Shown here: positions 53,207-60,335 of the stretch, piece after piece
Position numbering within the stretch: position 1 is the stretch's first letter
How the letters are laid out: every line of letters begins with the position of its first letter
Assembly: GCA_946478775.1 (NCBI GenBank)
Contig: CAMLDR010000001.1
Span: 20,352-84,351 of the forward strand
Direction of reading: 5' to 3'
Source of the DNA: an uncultured Flavobacteriales bacterium
Lineage (GTDB): Bacteria; Bacteroidota; Bacteroidia; Flavobacteriales; Crocinitomicaceae
Length of the DNA: 64,000 nt
Translations under genes and position numbers: made by a program
The notes under the pieces: model-generated
Database searches by the model: none
Told to the model about the DNA's origin: nothing
Seen by the model: only the letters and a program-made list of their open reading frames with translations

Positions 53207-53899
53207 TTAAATATCTATAAACAAATTTAAGGTCATCCAATAACTATGTCGCGTACTATTGTTGAGAAAAGAATTGACTCTATAATCCAATCCGTATTCT
53301 ATTTTTAAATGATTCGTAATCTCATATCCGAGAAGTGGAATGAGTCGTATTTCAAGGTCGTATTCATTGGCTTTAAAGCTATTTACATATTCATTGTTTA
53401 GTTTTAAATAAAATTCTCCTGAGTCAACTGACTCTCCATTTAAAGGGATCTCTGATGTTATTCTGTACCTAAATCTAATTTCGGGTTTTTCTATTTTAGA
53501 AAAAGTTTGGTCACTTGAAATACGATGTGCTAACCGCCACCCGGACAATTTTTGAACAATAACGTACTGCTGTGTGAATCTGTGAAAAAATTTATCGTCT
53601 TCGAAACGAATTAAATATCCACCGGCAATTCTCGAGTTTAAACCCACTTTTTTTGCTGCAAGTAGCGACAAATCTGTAAGAACGTACTTATATTTTTTAT
53701 CAGAGACTCCATTCATTTCGCCCCGTTGAAAAAGCTGTCGAGACTCTAGTTTTGTATTTAAAGACCATTCTTTTTTCAGTTTCTTGTTTAGATTTACCGA
53801 TGGTAAACCACCAAACTGATAAGTACTTTGAGCAAATACCGAAAATTGTAACTGCATCAATACCAAAACAGAAATTAGATATTTTGCGCTAGTATTCAA
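53207..53899 (-). CDS. DUF2490-family outer-membrane protein
   Basis: 230 residues; signal peptide MNTSAKYLISVLVLMQLQFS. Amphipathic strands throughout, with LSGWRLAHRISSDQTF, FRYRITSEIPLNG and EYGLDYRVNSF, the pattern of DUF2490 barrels, and a terminal strand ending LFIDI. Function unknown. Overlaps the upstream secreted-protein gene by 11 bases, so both are probably one unit. Notably A/T-rich. Confidence 0.82.
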   Translation of the reverse strand: MNTSAKYLISVLVLMQLQFSVFAQSTYQFGGLPSVNLNKKLKKEWSLNTKLESRQLFQRGEMNGVSDKKYKYVLTDLSLLAAKKVGLNSRIAGGYLIRFEDDKFFHRFTQQYVIVQKLSGWRLAHRISSDQTFSKIEKPEIRFRYRITSEIPLNGESVDSGEFYLKLNNEYVNSFKANEYDLEIRLIPLLGYEITNHLKIEYGLDYRVNSFLNNSTRHSYWMTLNLFIDI

Positions 53900-54467
53900 G
53901 GTGACTACTATTTTTAAACATTATTTTTGATTTAGCTAGTAGTAAGCCTTTATCGTTGAATAAATACTCAAAAAGATTCACGTCTTTTTGCTGGTTGCAT
54001 CTAACAATTATCTCGTATTTTGTTACAAGGGTTTCACTTTTTACACTCGTTCTCAGTAGTGAAAACAGCTCGTTTTCACTTCCTGTAAATTGAATTTGAA
54101 CTTTTACAATTTTATGTTTTGAACAATCCAGGTCAAGTTGAGCCGAAACTGAATCTGCTATATTCGATTCCATGTTCTTCCAATTCATTTCAATTTCAAC
54201 ATCTTCAATATTTCCAGGGGTGTCAAATTCAATACTATATCTTTTTTTATTGAGTTTAAATTTTGCTTCAATACTTTTTCTGGTTAAACCTTCTTCCCGG
54301 TACCATTTTATTTTAGTTTTATAGTTTAAAGAATCCATAAACAATCGTGCCTTTGACGGAACATCTTTTTGTTTCATGCGGCTTTCTTTTTCAAACTTGT
54401 CTTGTGCAACTGCATTGTTTGAGCAAGTGAAGCTTATCAGGAGGATTAAATAAACTAGTTTATGCAT
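53889..54467 (-). CDS. Secreted PepSY-like protein of unknown function
   Basis: 192 residues; signal peptide MHKLVYLILLISFTCSNNAVAQ. Two units resembling PepSY-like folds: KIKWYREEGLTRKSIEAKFKL (~52-72) with YSIEFDTPGNIEDVEIEMNW, and a C-terminal domain. The fold is a guess from the strand pattern; Bacteroidota have many such periplasmic proteins. Overlaps the DUF2490 gene start by 11 bases. A/T-rich like its partner. Confidence 0.65.
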   Translation of the reverse strand: MHKLVYLILLISFTCSNNAVAQDKFEKESRMKQKDVPSKARLFMDSLNYKTKIKWYREEGLTRKSIEAKFKLNKKRYSIEFDTPGNIEDVEIEMNWKNMESNIADSVSAQLDLDCSKHKIVKVQIQFTGSENELFSLLRTSVKSETLVTKYEIIVRCNQQKDVNLFEYLFNDKGLLLAKSKIMFKNSSHLEY

Positions 54468-54501
54468 CTGTTTTCTTTTTAATCATTCTTAAAAAAACCA
54501 A

Positions 54502-54549
54502 GCTAGCGGAGGTTCCTGTCCCGACCTATTCGGGTCTGACTCGTGCTAA
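54502..54549 (+). repeat. Hairpin repeat, family 3
   Basis: GCTAGCGGAGGTTCCTGTCC, then CCGACCTATTCGGG and TCTGACTCGTGCTAA. The ends are imperfect inverted repeats and the middle holds a small CCGA...TCGGG hairpin. A second copy is at 57042-57090. Shares the overall layout of family 2 (inverted ends, CCTGTCCCG, TTCGGG). Confidence 0.75.
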
Positions 54550-54575
54550 ATTAAAGGAAATCCTATTCCCGTCAA

Positions 54576-54613
54576 ATCGATTTCCAAAACAGTTTGATCA
54601 CCGGCATAATTTT
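54576..54613 (+). repeat. Dispersed non-coding repeat, family 4, second copy
   Basis: ATCGATTTCCAAAAC, TTGATCACC and GGCATAATTTT repeat the element at 48763-48803 with a few substitutions and a three-base deletion. It lies 27 bases after the family 3 hairpin. Confidence 0.6.
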
Positions 54614-54646
54614 GTGCACCGCCTTATTTCCAGTCTGCCGTTTGGG

Positions 54647-55132
54647 TCACCAAGGTCCTGTCCGAATGTCAAAATGTTTTTCAAATTTTCCTTTTTCATT
54701 GACATACACAAATAAATGATAGGTTCCTCCTCCGGAAGATGCTGATTGCCAATTTGTCAAAAGATACCAGGTGCCGTTTTGAAAAGTAATGGGCAGTGTA
54801 TCACATTCTTTAAATTTGGAAGAATCAAACCAGCAATAGTATTTACTTCTTTTATTAAATGGGATTTTTTTTTGAGGTTTCCAGTTGTATCCATACTCTT
54901 TAACGGGATCGTCGTATTGGTGGTCGCCAGTTTGTATTGCGTCAAATTTTCTTAAAACAGAATATTTAGCGGGAAACCCTTTTTGGTTGATGGAATCTAC
55001 CTTCAATTCAGTTAGTGTCAACATCCACAATTCCCGGTTACTTTTTAATCTGTTTTCATTGACTTTATACCGTGGACTTAAGCAACCCGTTAGTATAGGA
55101 ATCAAGAGGATGTATTTTAGAATTCGTTTCAT
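54647..55132 (-). CDS. Lipoprotein of unknown function
   Basis: 161 residues; lipobox LTGC in LLIPILTGCLSP. Beta-rich mature domain with YGYNWKPQKKIPF, SKYYCWFDSSKFKEC and GTWYLLTNWQSASSGGG; two cysteines near residues 100-111 may pair. No named family. Single gene, between repeat elements and the T9SS protein gene. Confidence 0.75.
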   Translation of the reverse strand: MKRILKYILLIPILTGCLSPRYKVNENRLKSNRELWMLTLTELKVDSINQKGFPAKYSVLRKFDAIQTGDHQYDDPVKEYGYNWKPQKKIPFNKRSKYYCWFDSSKFKECDTLPITFQNGTWYLLTNWQSASSGGGTYHLFVYVNEKGKFEKHFDIRTGPW

Positions 55133-55270
55133 CTGGTGTTGCTAACTTGTTTCTATACCCGCCTAAAATAACATTTATAGTGCAAATGCCATGCGCCTGT
55201 CTGCTGTGCGCAGCTTTGAAATGAATGAATTTGGATCATCAACTGCTCGCTCCAGTTTGGGGAAGAAGGA

Positions 55271-56563
55271 TTAATGGTTCACCACGATTTTCATAATCGC
55301 TTTGTCTTCGTGCGTTTTCAAAACGATGAAATAATTTCCCTGGGGTAAATCAGCTGTATGAAGGTTGTAGGTATATTCTCCTTTGGGTTTGTCTGTATTA
55401 TCAATCACCTTTAGTTCTTTGCCGTTTGCGTCATAAAGTATAAGGAGCGAATGGGTAGCTTTTGAAAGCGCCGTTTGGATCGTCAGTTGATCGTTGACAG
55501 GGTTTGGATGACCCGCGAGCTGGATTGTTGTATTCGGTTGTACCGGTTTGTTTTCACCGATGCTGGCAGTTCCCGGAGGTCCGTATTTCCATATTTCCCC
55601 GCCGGCAGCAAATAGGAGATTCTCATTGACTCTGAATATCCGGTTCATACCCGGGCAAATGTAAGCGGTATCCCACGTCATTCCCCCGTCATTCGATTCG
55701 AAGGAGATAAGTCCGCCCCCGGTCCATCCTTTCAATGAGTCTATAAACCCGATTCCTTGCAGATTTAGATCGGAAGTACCTACCTGGTGAATAGTCCAGG
55801 ACATTCCACCGTCCACTGATTTTAAAATACTTTGCGGTACGGAAGTCATATCCTCAATGGATGCAAAATATATCTCGTCGGTTAAATGCTGAATTTTCCA
55901 GCAGTATTCATTGGGTGTGGTGTTTTGGAATTTGTAGGACCAGCTTAGCCCTCCGTCAGTGGTATAAAGAATCACAGCCGTCTGCAAGGGAAGCAGCCCG
56001 GTTCCGGTAACAAATCCGGTATCTTTACTGATGAAATGCATATCAATCAGGGAAGTTGCATAAGCAGACATATCGATAAAACTCCAGGAATCCCCGCCGT
56101 CAATGGATTTGACGATGTATGCCGAATCCTGAAACCAGTTACCGCAGCCATAAATGGTATTGGGATCGGCCGCTGCCAAACCGCAAATGCCTCTCCTGGC
56201 CTTGGGGTGCAACAAGTTCGAAAGGTCACTCCAGGTGACTCCTCCATTCGTTGTTTTCTGAAGAATATTGGTGAAGGAGGAATTGGTTGAAAATGATCCG
56301 ACAAATCCCTTCTGAGCAGTTATAAACTCCACGGAGCGGCAATAAATCGTGCTGTATTCCTGAATTTGAACCCAGTTATACCCGCCATCCGTTGTTTTGG
56401 CAATTTTTCCATCACCGCACACCGCATAACCTGTTTGTGTATCAACCATAAAGAGATCGTCAATCCTTCCCTCGAAATTGGGTGTAGTACAAATGGACCA
56501 GCTATTTTGTGCAAAGGAATGGATAGAGGCAATAAGCAAGAGTAAGATTAATTGTAGTCTCAT
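55271..56563 (-). CDS. YCF48/sialidase-repeat protein with T9SS type A tail
   Basis: 430 residues; signal peptide MRLQLILLLLIASIHSFAQ. Residues ~25-335 form a beta-propeller with YCF48-like/BNR repeats: AKTTDGGYNWVQI, QKTTNGGVTWSDL, VKSIDGGDSWSFI, YTTDGGLSWSYK, LKSVDGGMSWTIH and FESNDGGMTWDTA. The last ~75 residues are the sorting tail with GHPNPVNDQL and MKIVVNH. By family it is exported by the T9SS. Propellers bind proteins or sugars; the target is unknown. Monocistronic. Confidence 0.9.
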   Translation of the reverse strand: MRLQLILLLLIASIHSFAQNSWSICTTPNFEGRIDDLFMVDTQTGYAVCGDGKIAKTTDGGYNWVQIQEYSTIYCRSVEFITAQKGFVGSFSTNSSFTNILQKTTNGGVTWSDLSNLLHPKARRGICGLAAADPNTIYGCGNWFQDSAYIVKSIDGGDSWSFIDMSAYATSLIDMHFISKDTGFVTGTGLLPLQTAVILYTTDGGLSWSYKFQNTTPNEYCWKIQHLTDEIYFASIEDMTSVPQSILKSVDGGMSWTIHQVGTSDLNLQGIGFIDSLKGWTGGGLISFESNDGGMTWDTAYICPGMNRIFRVNENLLFAAGGEIWKYGPPGTASIGENKPVQPNTTIQLAGHPNPVNDQLTIQTALSKATHSLLILYDANGKELKVIDNTDKPKGEYTYNLHTADLPQGNYFIVLKTHEDKAIMKIVVNH

Positions 56564-56764
56564 CTTTTTGATGCCAATTTAATTTATTTTTGTCTCCTGA
56601 CCCGTTTTATTATGTAATCGGTAGATACTATTGATTCTGTGAAAAAGAAGAAAAGTGGGTTTAGGAATTGGCAGAAAACCATGCAAATTTTTAGCTGGGC
56701 AATGCTCTAACTTAGAAAATTGGTTTTATCTTGGCAGCACTTAATCATACTAAAAACAAATGCT

Positions 56765-57031
56765 ATGAACGGAGATATTCTAGATCAACTGTCAAAAAAT
56801 GGAGACTCAGGTTGTCCCAAATGCGGAAGTAATTCGGTTAGCGCAGTAGGCTGGACCTGGTGGGGAGGAATGATCGGACCCAAAATGATGAACCATACCA
56901 AATGCCAAAGTTGCAGTTATACGTACAATAGTAAAACCCGTCAGTCAAATACGAGAGGCGTTGTGATCTATTCGGTGGTTGCAGGAGTGATCGGATTGGC
57001 TATTTTCTTTTTGGTAAACAGCAGATTGTAG
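56765..57031 (+). CDS. Zinc-ribbon membrane protein
   Basis: The ATG at 56765 is preferred; a longer frame begins at 56720. 88 residues. Cys17 and Cys20 (CPKCG) plus Cys47 and Cys50 (CQSC) form a zinc ribbon flanking a Trp-rich linker (GWTWWGGMIGPK). The last ~27 residues are one membrane helix (VVIYSVVAGVIGLAIFFLV). Likely a small membrane-bound zinc protein; the family is not recognised by name. Confidence 0.82.
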   Translation: MNGDILDQLSKNGDSGCPKCGSNSVSAVGWTWWGGMIGPKMMNHTKCQSCSYTYNSKTRQSNTRGVVIYSVVAGVIGLAIFFLVNSRL

Positions 57032-57041
57032 GTCAGCGATA

Positions 57042-57090
57042 GTTAGCGCGAGTTCCTCTCCCGACCATTCGGGGTCTGACTCGTGCTAGC
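57042..57090 (+). repeat. Hairpin repeat, family 3, second copy
   Basis: GTTAGCGCGAGTTCCTCTCC, CCGACCATTCGGGG and TCTGACTCGTGCTAGC: 11-base inverted ends (GTTAGCGCGAG / CTCGTGCTAGC) and an inner CCGA...TCGG hairpin. It lies 11 bases after the zinc-ribbon gene. Confidence 0.78.
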
Positions 57091-57112
57091 CTGGAAATAG
57101 TATTAATAAAAA

Positions 57113-57148
57113 ACCAGTAGGCACGCGATTAATCGCGTGCCTACTGGT
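57113..57148. repeat. Perfect 36-nt palindrome, family 1
   Basis: Two 18-nt arms (ACCAGTAGGCACGCGATT and complement) meet at 57130/57131. The core CACGCGATTAATCGCGTG is shared with the 1245-1286 palindrome. Its right end touches the gene fragment at 57147. Confidence 0.82.
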
Positions 57149-57287
57149 GGGAATACCCGATGAAGAACAAAACTTTGAAATCTATTATAAATTGATAGAA
57201 CAAGCTGAAGATTTAACCAAGTACGATTCGAACGAGAAAATCGAAGAACTAGCCGAAGAGATTTTCAGACAGTTGATGGTTTTTTGA
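57147..57287 (+). pseudogene. Gene-end fragment (copy 1), cut by a palindromic repeat
   Basis: An open frame of 46 codons from a GTG inside the palindrome to the TGA at 57285-57287. The last 31 residues, KLIEQAEDLTKYDSNEKIEE then LAEEIFRQLMVF, match at about 25 of 31 positions the fragment at 58161-58256. I read it as the C-terminus of a lost gene whose upstream part was replaced by the repeat; it may instead be a small peptide gene with GTG start. Family unknown. Confidence 0.6.
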
Positions 57288-57384
57288 TAATAGAAACTTA
57301 TCAAGAACGTGTGTAAGTTATTCACAAACAGATGCTTTGTCTATAAATCTTGATTCATTAATACTTATCTTCAAAGAAAAAAAT

Positions 57385-57672
57385 ATGAATCAAAAAATTT
57401 ACAATGCCCTAAGACAACTAAACGGATATGCTAAAATAGACGCAGGCGATGGTTTTATATTCAAAGTTTGGTTTGATTGGGGAAACCAACCTTATGCGGA
57501 CTTATCCGGTTGTGAAGATGATCGTTTGATCAGTATGTCATTTAAGTGTGTCCTTGATGAGACGTTATTTGAGAAATCCAACTATACGGAAGGATATAGA
57601 CGAGAAGACATTGCGTTGACCATGATTAAAAGTATTAATGGAACTCCAATTGAGGAAAGAATAGCCGCGTAA
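57385..57672 (+). CDS. Small protein of unknown function
   Basis: 95 residues from the ATG at 57385; a TTG at 57337 is in frame but weaker. Sequence: QKIYNALRQLNGYAKIDAGD, a FKVWFDWGNQPYADLSGCEDD middle, YTEGYRREDIALTMIKSI end. Soluble, acidic, no signal peptide. Not recognised. It lies with the next gene between two related gene-end fragments (57147 and 58161), in a place where immunity-type small genes would be plausible; that is speculation. Confidence 0.62.
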   Translation: MNQKIYNALRQLNGYAKIDAGDGFIFKVWFDWGNQPYADLSGCEDDRLISMSFKCVLDETLFEKSNYTEGYRREDIALTMIKSINGTPIEERIAA

Positions 57673-57747
57673 ATCTTTTGGGTTATCTAAGGTGGTCATT
57701 ACCTAATTAATGGTGTTTTGACGTCTTATTTTCTTAAGTTTGCTCAC

Positions 57748-58152
57748 ATGTCACTGAATACCATAATCATTCTCTTTTCGGCACTTATCCTTGTAAGTTT
57801 CCTGGTGGTAATTGTGATTTACTCAATGAAAAATAAGTCGCCAGAATTTTCCATTCAATTTGTGCAGATAAACAAATCAGAAGGATATATTACTTTGGGA
57901 GATTCGGAGCACATACTTTTTTCTAAGATCTTAAATATGCGCCAAACTTCACAGTACTATAGTGAGTGGAATGACCTTGGATTGGATAATACGAAATACG
58001 ATTTAGTGTATTCCAAAGATGGAATGAAGCAGGTTGTTAGTCTGATCGTCTATGACAATGAATCAGAATCTGTGGCAAAGCGTGACGAACTGAAGGCAAT
58101 AGTAGCGAGGTTAAGGTATGAGCGTATTCAGAAGATTAAGAATAGCTTTTGA
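57748..58152 (+). CDS. Small membrane-anchored protein of unknown function
   Basis: 134 residues from the ATG at 57748; a TTG at 57718 is in frame. One strong N-terminal helix (TIIILFSALILVSFLVVIVIY), then a soluble domain (FSIQFVQINKSEGYITLGDS, EWNDLGLDNTKYDLVYS) and a basic end. No family recognised. Codon use is A/T-rich. The fragment at 58161 follows eight bases after its stop. Confidence 0.6.
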   Translation: MSLNTIIILFSALILVSFLVVIVIYSMKNKSPEFSIQFVQINKSEGYITLGDSEHILFSKILNMRQTSQYYSEWNDLGLDNTKYDLVYSKDGMKQVVSLIVYDNESESVAKRDELKAIVARLRYERIQKIKNSF

Positions 58153-58160
58153 AGTAGATA

Positions 58161-58256
58161 CTGATCGAGCAAGGAGCGGATTTGGATAAATACGACTCCA
58201 ATGAAAAGATAGCCGAATTGGCAGAAGGGATTTTTACGCAGTTGATGGTGTTTTGA
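58161..58256 (+). pseudogene. Gene-end fragment (copy 2)
   Basis: 31 codons plus TGA encoding LIEQGADLDKYDSNEKIAEL then AEGIFTQLMVF, closely matching the end of the fragment at 57147-57287. An in-frame TAG two codons upstream of the fragment shows it has no start of its own. It follows the membrane-anchored gene by eight bases. Confidence 0.6.
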
Positions 58257-58341
58257 GAATATTTTCAACTTCTCGTATGCAAGAGTGATTCATTTATTGA
58301 TTAATTAACGATCTTAATAGTTTAGTACAAAAATCAATTTA

Positions 58342-59361
58342 ATGATGATTCAACTTCCTGAGTTTCCTGAAATTCCACTGGTCAAAAGCTATGTTGATGG
58401 TGAGACCCCTGAACAAAAGGTTCTAGATAAGTGTATTAATAATATTGGACTTGATATTTACGATGAGGATACTTTAAGAAAATGTATAGAGTTTTACCAA
58501 AGAGTCTTTCCAATATTGAAATCAATTGATTTGGGAAGCCTTGACGATGAGCAAATTAATGTTCTTAAATCTTATCTAAATCAAGTTTTTAGTTTCGAAA
58601 TTACAGTAACTAACCCCATTGATTTTGAACATTTATTTAGAGTATCCATCGTGAGAGATAGTTTCTTAGAAAAAGGTAAAATTCGCTCTCCAAAATATTT
58701 GACTTATCCACCAATAGAAATTGTTAAATCTAATGGTGTTTATAATAGGGCAAATTCGTTTAATAGAACTGCTTTCTATGCCTCATTCTGTGAAAATGTT
58801 GCTTTACGAGAGACAAAACCCAACGTTGGAGATAGAATAATTATCTCCACTTGGCGCAATATTACAGGACTTCCCTTCAATTCATACACAATTGCCAATT
58901 CAAATGTTAGAAACGAAGGTGTTTCAAAAGCTACAGAAGCATTACAAGAACTTGGTGAAAAGATACCCCCTTTATTTGCTGAACTAATGAAGATAGTTCT
59001 TGCCTTTCTAGCGTCAGAGTTTGTAAAAGAAATTGAGTTTATCAGTGCGAAAAAATATGAATATCTGTATAGCGCTTATTTCTCAGATAAAATATTGTCT
59101 CTTTACAGTGAGGAAAATCCCGAAGCTACTATTGACTTTATTATTTACCCAAGTGTTGCTTGGAAACACGTTCATGATAACGTTGCCATTCATCCTGATA
59201 TTGTAAATCGAAAGTTGAAACTGGTAGAGGTAAGAGAGTTTAATGTAATATCAACTAATTATGAGAAGGAACTAGAGATAAATGAAAATCCTGTTGAGTT
59301 AGAGTTAATAAGAAGTTCTGATTGGATTGAAAAAGATGATATACTTTGGGATGATGAATAG
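58342..59361 (+). CDS. RES-domain protein (predicted NAD+-consuming)
   Basis: 339 residues. Residues ~1-90 are a helical N-terminal extension. The RES domain is at ~95-275: LFRVSI with Arg100, then YNRANSFNRTAFYAS (Arg136, Tyr146) and NVALRETKP with Glu157, the pattern of NAD+-degrading RES toxins. RES proteins work with an Xre antitoxin in known systems, but no Xre gene is adjacent. The region is more A/T-rich than its neighbours. It points at the TIR-like gene (59420-60262), 58 bases away, tail to tail. Activity is inferred from the family. Confidence 0.8.
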   Translation: MMIQLPEFPEIPLVKSYVDGETPEQKVLDKCINNIGLDIYDEDTLRKCIEFYQRVFPILKSIDLGSLDDEQINVLKSYLNQVFSFEITVTNPIDFEHLFRVSIVRDSFLEKGKIRSPKYLTYPPIEIVKSNGVYNRANSFNRTAFYASFCENVALRETKPNVGDRIIISTWRNITGLPFNSYTIANSNVRNEGVSKATEALQELGEKIPPLFAELMKIVLAFLASEFVKEIEFISAKKYEYLYSAYFSDKILSLYSEENPEATIDFIIYPSVAWKHVHDNVAIHPDIVNRKLKLVEVREFNVISTNYEKELEINENPVELELIRSSDWIEKDDILWDDE

Positions 59362-59374
59362 CTATTGACTTTTC

Positions 59375-59411
59375 ATATCACCCCCTTAGCCTTCACCTCC
59401 AAGTACTTATT
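59375..59411 (-). pseudogene. Duplicate of the DUF58 gene 3' end
   Basis: On the minus strand it reads NKYLEVKAKGVI then TGA. Over 37 bases it matches 60338-60374 (native NKYLELKAKGVI then TAG) at about 34. It lies just outside the TIR-like gene's stop, so the TIR gene sits between the native and duplicated ends. Confidence 0.72.
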
Positions 59412-59419
59412 GAAGGAAG

Positions 59420-60262
59420 TTAGATCTCAAGTTTTAAGCCAGCCGCTTTCAGCTCCTTTATTAAAGCATATCCTATTTCTTCGATATTCGTATCAACCTG
59501 CTTATAAATGAAACCACTTAAGTCACTAGGAATTGAAACGTTACCTTTATGTAAAGCACAAACTCTGCTTCTACCAAGTTTTGCTGCAAAATAACCAAAT
59601 TCAAAAATGACATTTGGCCTAGCTCTATATTCCTTCTTTCTTTCCGATTCAGATATCATCTCTTGATCAATTGTATAAGCAATTTCATCTGGAGTCAATA
59701 GAATAAACACATATGCAACGTCACTATTAGTTTCAAATTTTTCTATAATAGTTTTTCCTTCATCAGCTTCACGATGCAAAACAATTGGTTTAAGACCAAT
59801 GTGAGATAAAAACACTTCTAATTCAATCTTAAGATTATGATCATGACCATGTACTATAAACACTTTTTTCTCATTAAGTTTAGAGGTGTTATATTTTATT
59901 TCCTTATCAACTTCAATTTTTTCAACGGGCTTTATTAACAGTTCATCAAATGTGTCTCCATCCTCTAGTATACCTTTAAGTGCATTAAGACTTCCAATAT
60001 AACTTTCTTTTGCTGTGTCAAATTGATCCCTACGATAACCTTCTATTCGAGCAGCTCTACCTGTCTTAAAGTAAATAAATGGTTCTGATTCCTGCCTCAC
60101 CGATTCTTTTAGAACATGTTCAATTCTACTTACCCAAGAATTCCAAGCCCCTGAAGGTTTCTTTCCATAAGTACCATGAGATTTTTCTTCACTAGAATTC
60201 TCCCAAGTGAATGAATCGCCTTGTTGAATTAATTTGTCAATTTTTTCAATTAATATTTTCAT
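59420..60262 (-). CDS. TIR-like nucleotide-binding protein (PF10137 type)
   Basis: 280 residues. Residues ~1-115 are an N-terminal helical region (SGAWNSWVSRIEHVLKESV). The C-terminal ~132-265 domain begins KKVFIVHGHDHNLK, then KPIVLHREADEGKTIIEKF, DVAYVFILLTPDE and RPNVIFEFGYFAAKLGR with Glu221 as likely catalytic residue. This is the TIR-like domain of CAP12/TIR-STING-type and stand-alone 'predicted nucleotide-binding' proteins, several of which cleave NAD+. Function here probably phage defence or stress response, by family and by the tail-to-tail RES gene. Its flanks are duplicated DUF58 gene ends. Confidence 0.85.
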   Translation of the reverse strand: MKILIEKIDKLIQQGDSFTWENSSEEKSHGTYGKKPSGAWNSWVSRIEHVLKESVRQESEPFIYFKTGRAARIEGYRRDQFDTAKESYIGSLNALKGILEDGDTFDELLIKPVEKIEVDKEIKYNTSKLNEKKVFIVHGHDHNLKIELEVFLSHIGLKPIVLHREADEGKTIIEKFETNSDVAYVFILLTPDEIAYTIDQEMISESERKKEYRARPNVIFEFGYFAAKLGRSRVCALHKGNVSIPSDLSGFIYKQVDTNIEEIGYALIKELKAAGLKLEI

Positions 60263-60335
60263 GATATAATTCTGACCAATACTATTAGCCTCTATGCGTT
60301 ATGTGTAGTTCCGAATAAACAGATGATTTATTACC

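Noticed and set aside
53889..53899. An 11-base overlap of two genes considered as a frameshift split of one protein
   Set aside because: Each has its own signal peptide and complete domain; they are two coupled genes.
1245..57148. Repeated palindromes considered as CRISPR repeats
   Set aside because: Copies are single and scattered with no spacers between, and no cas gene is present.
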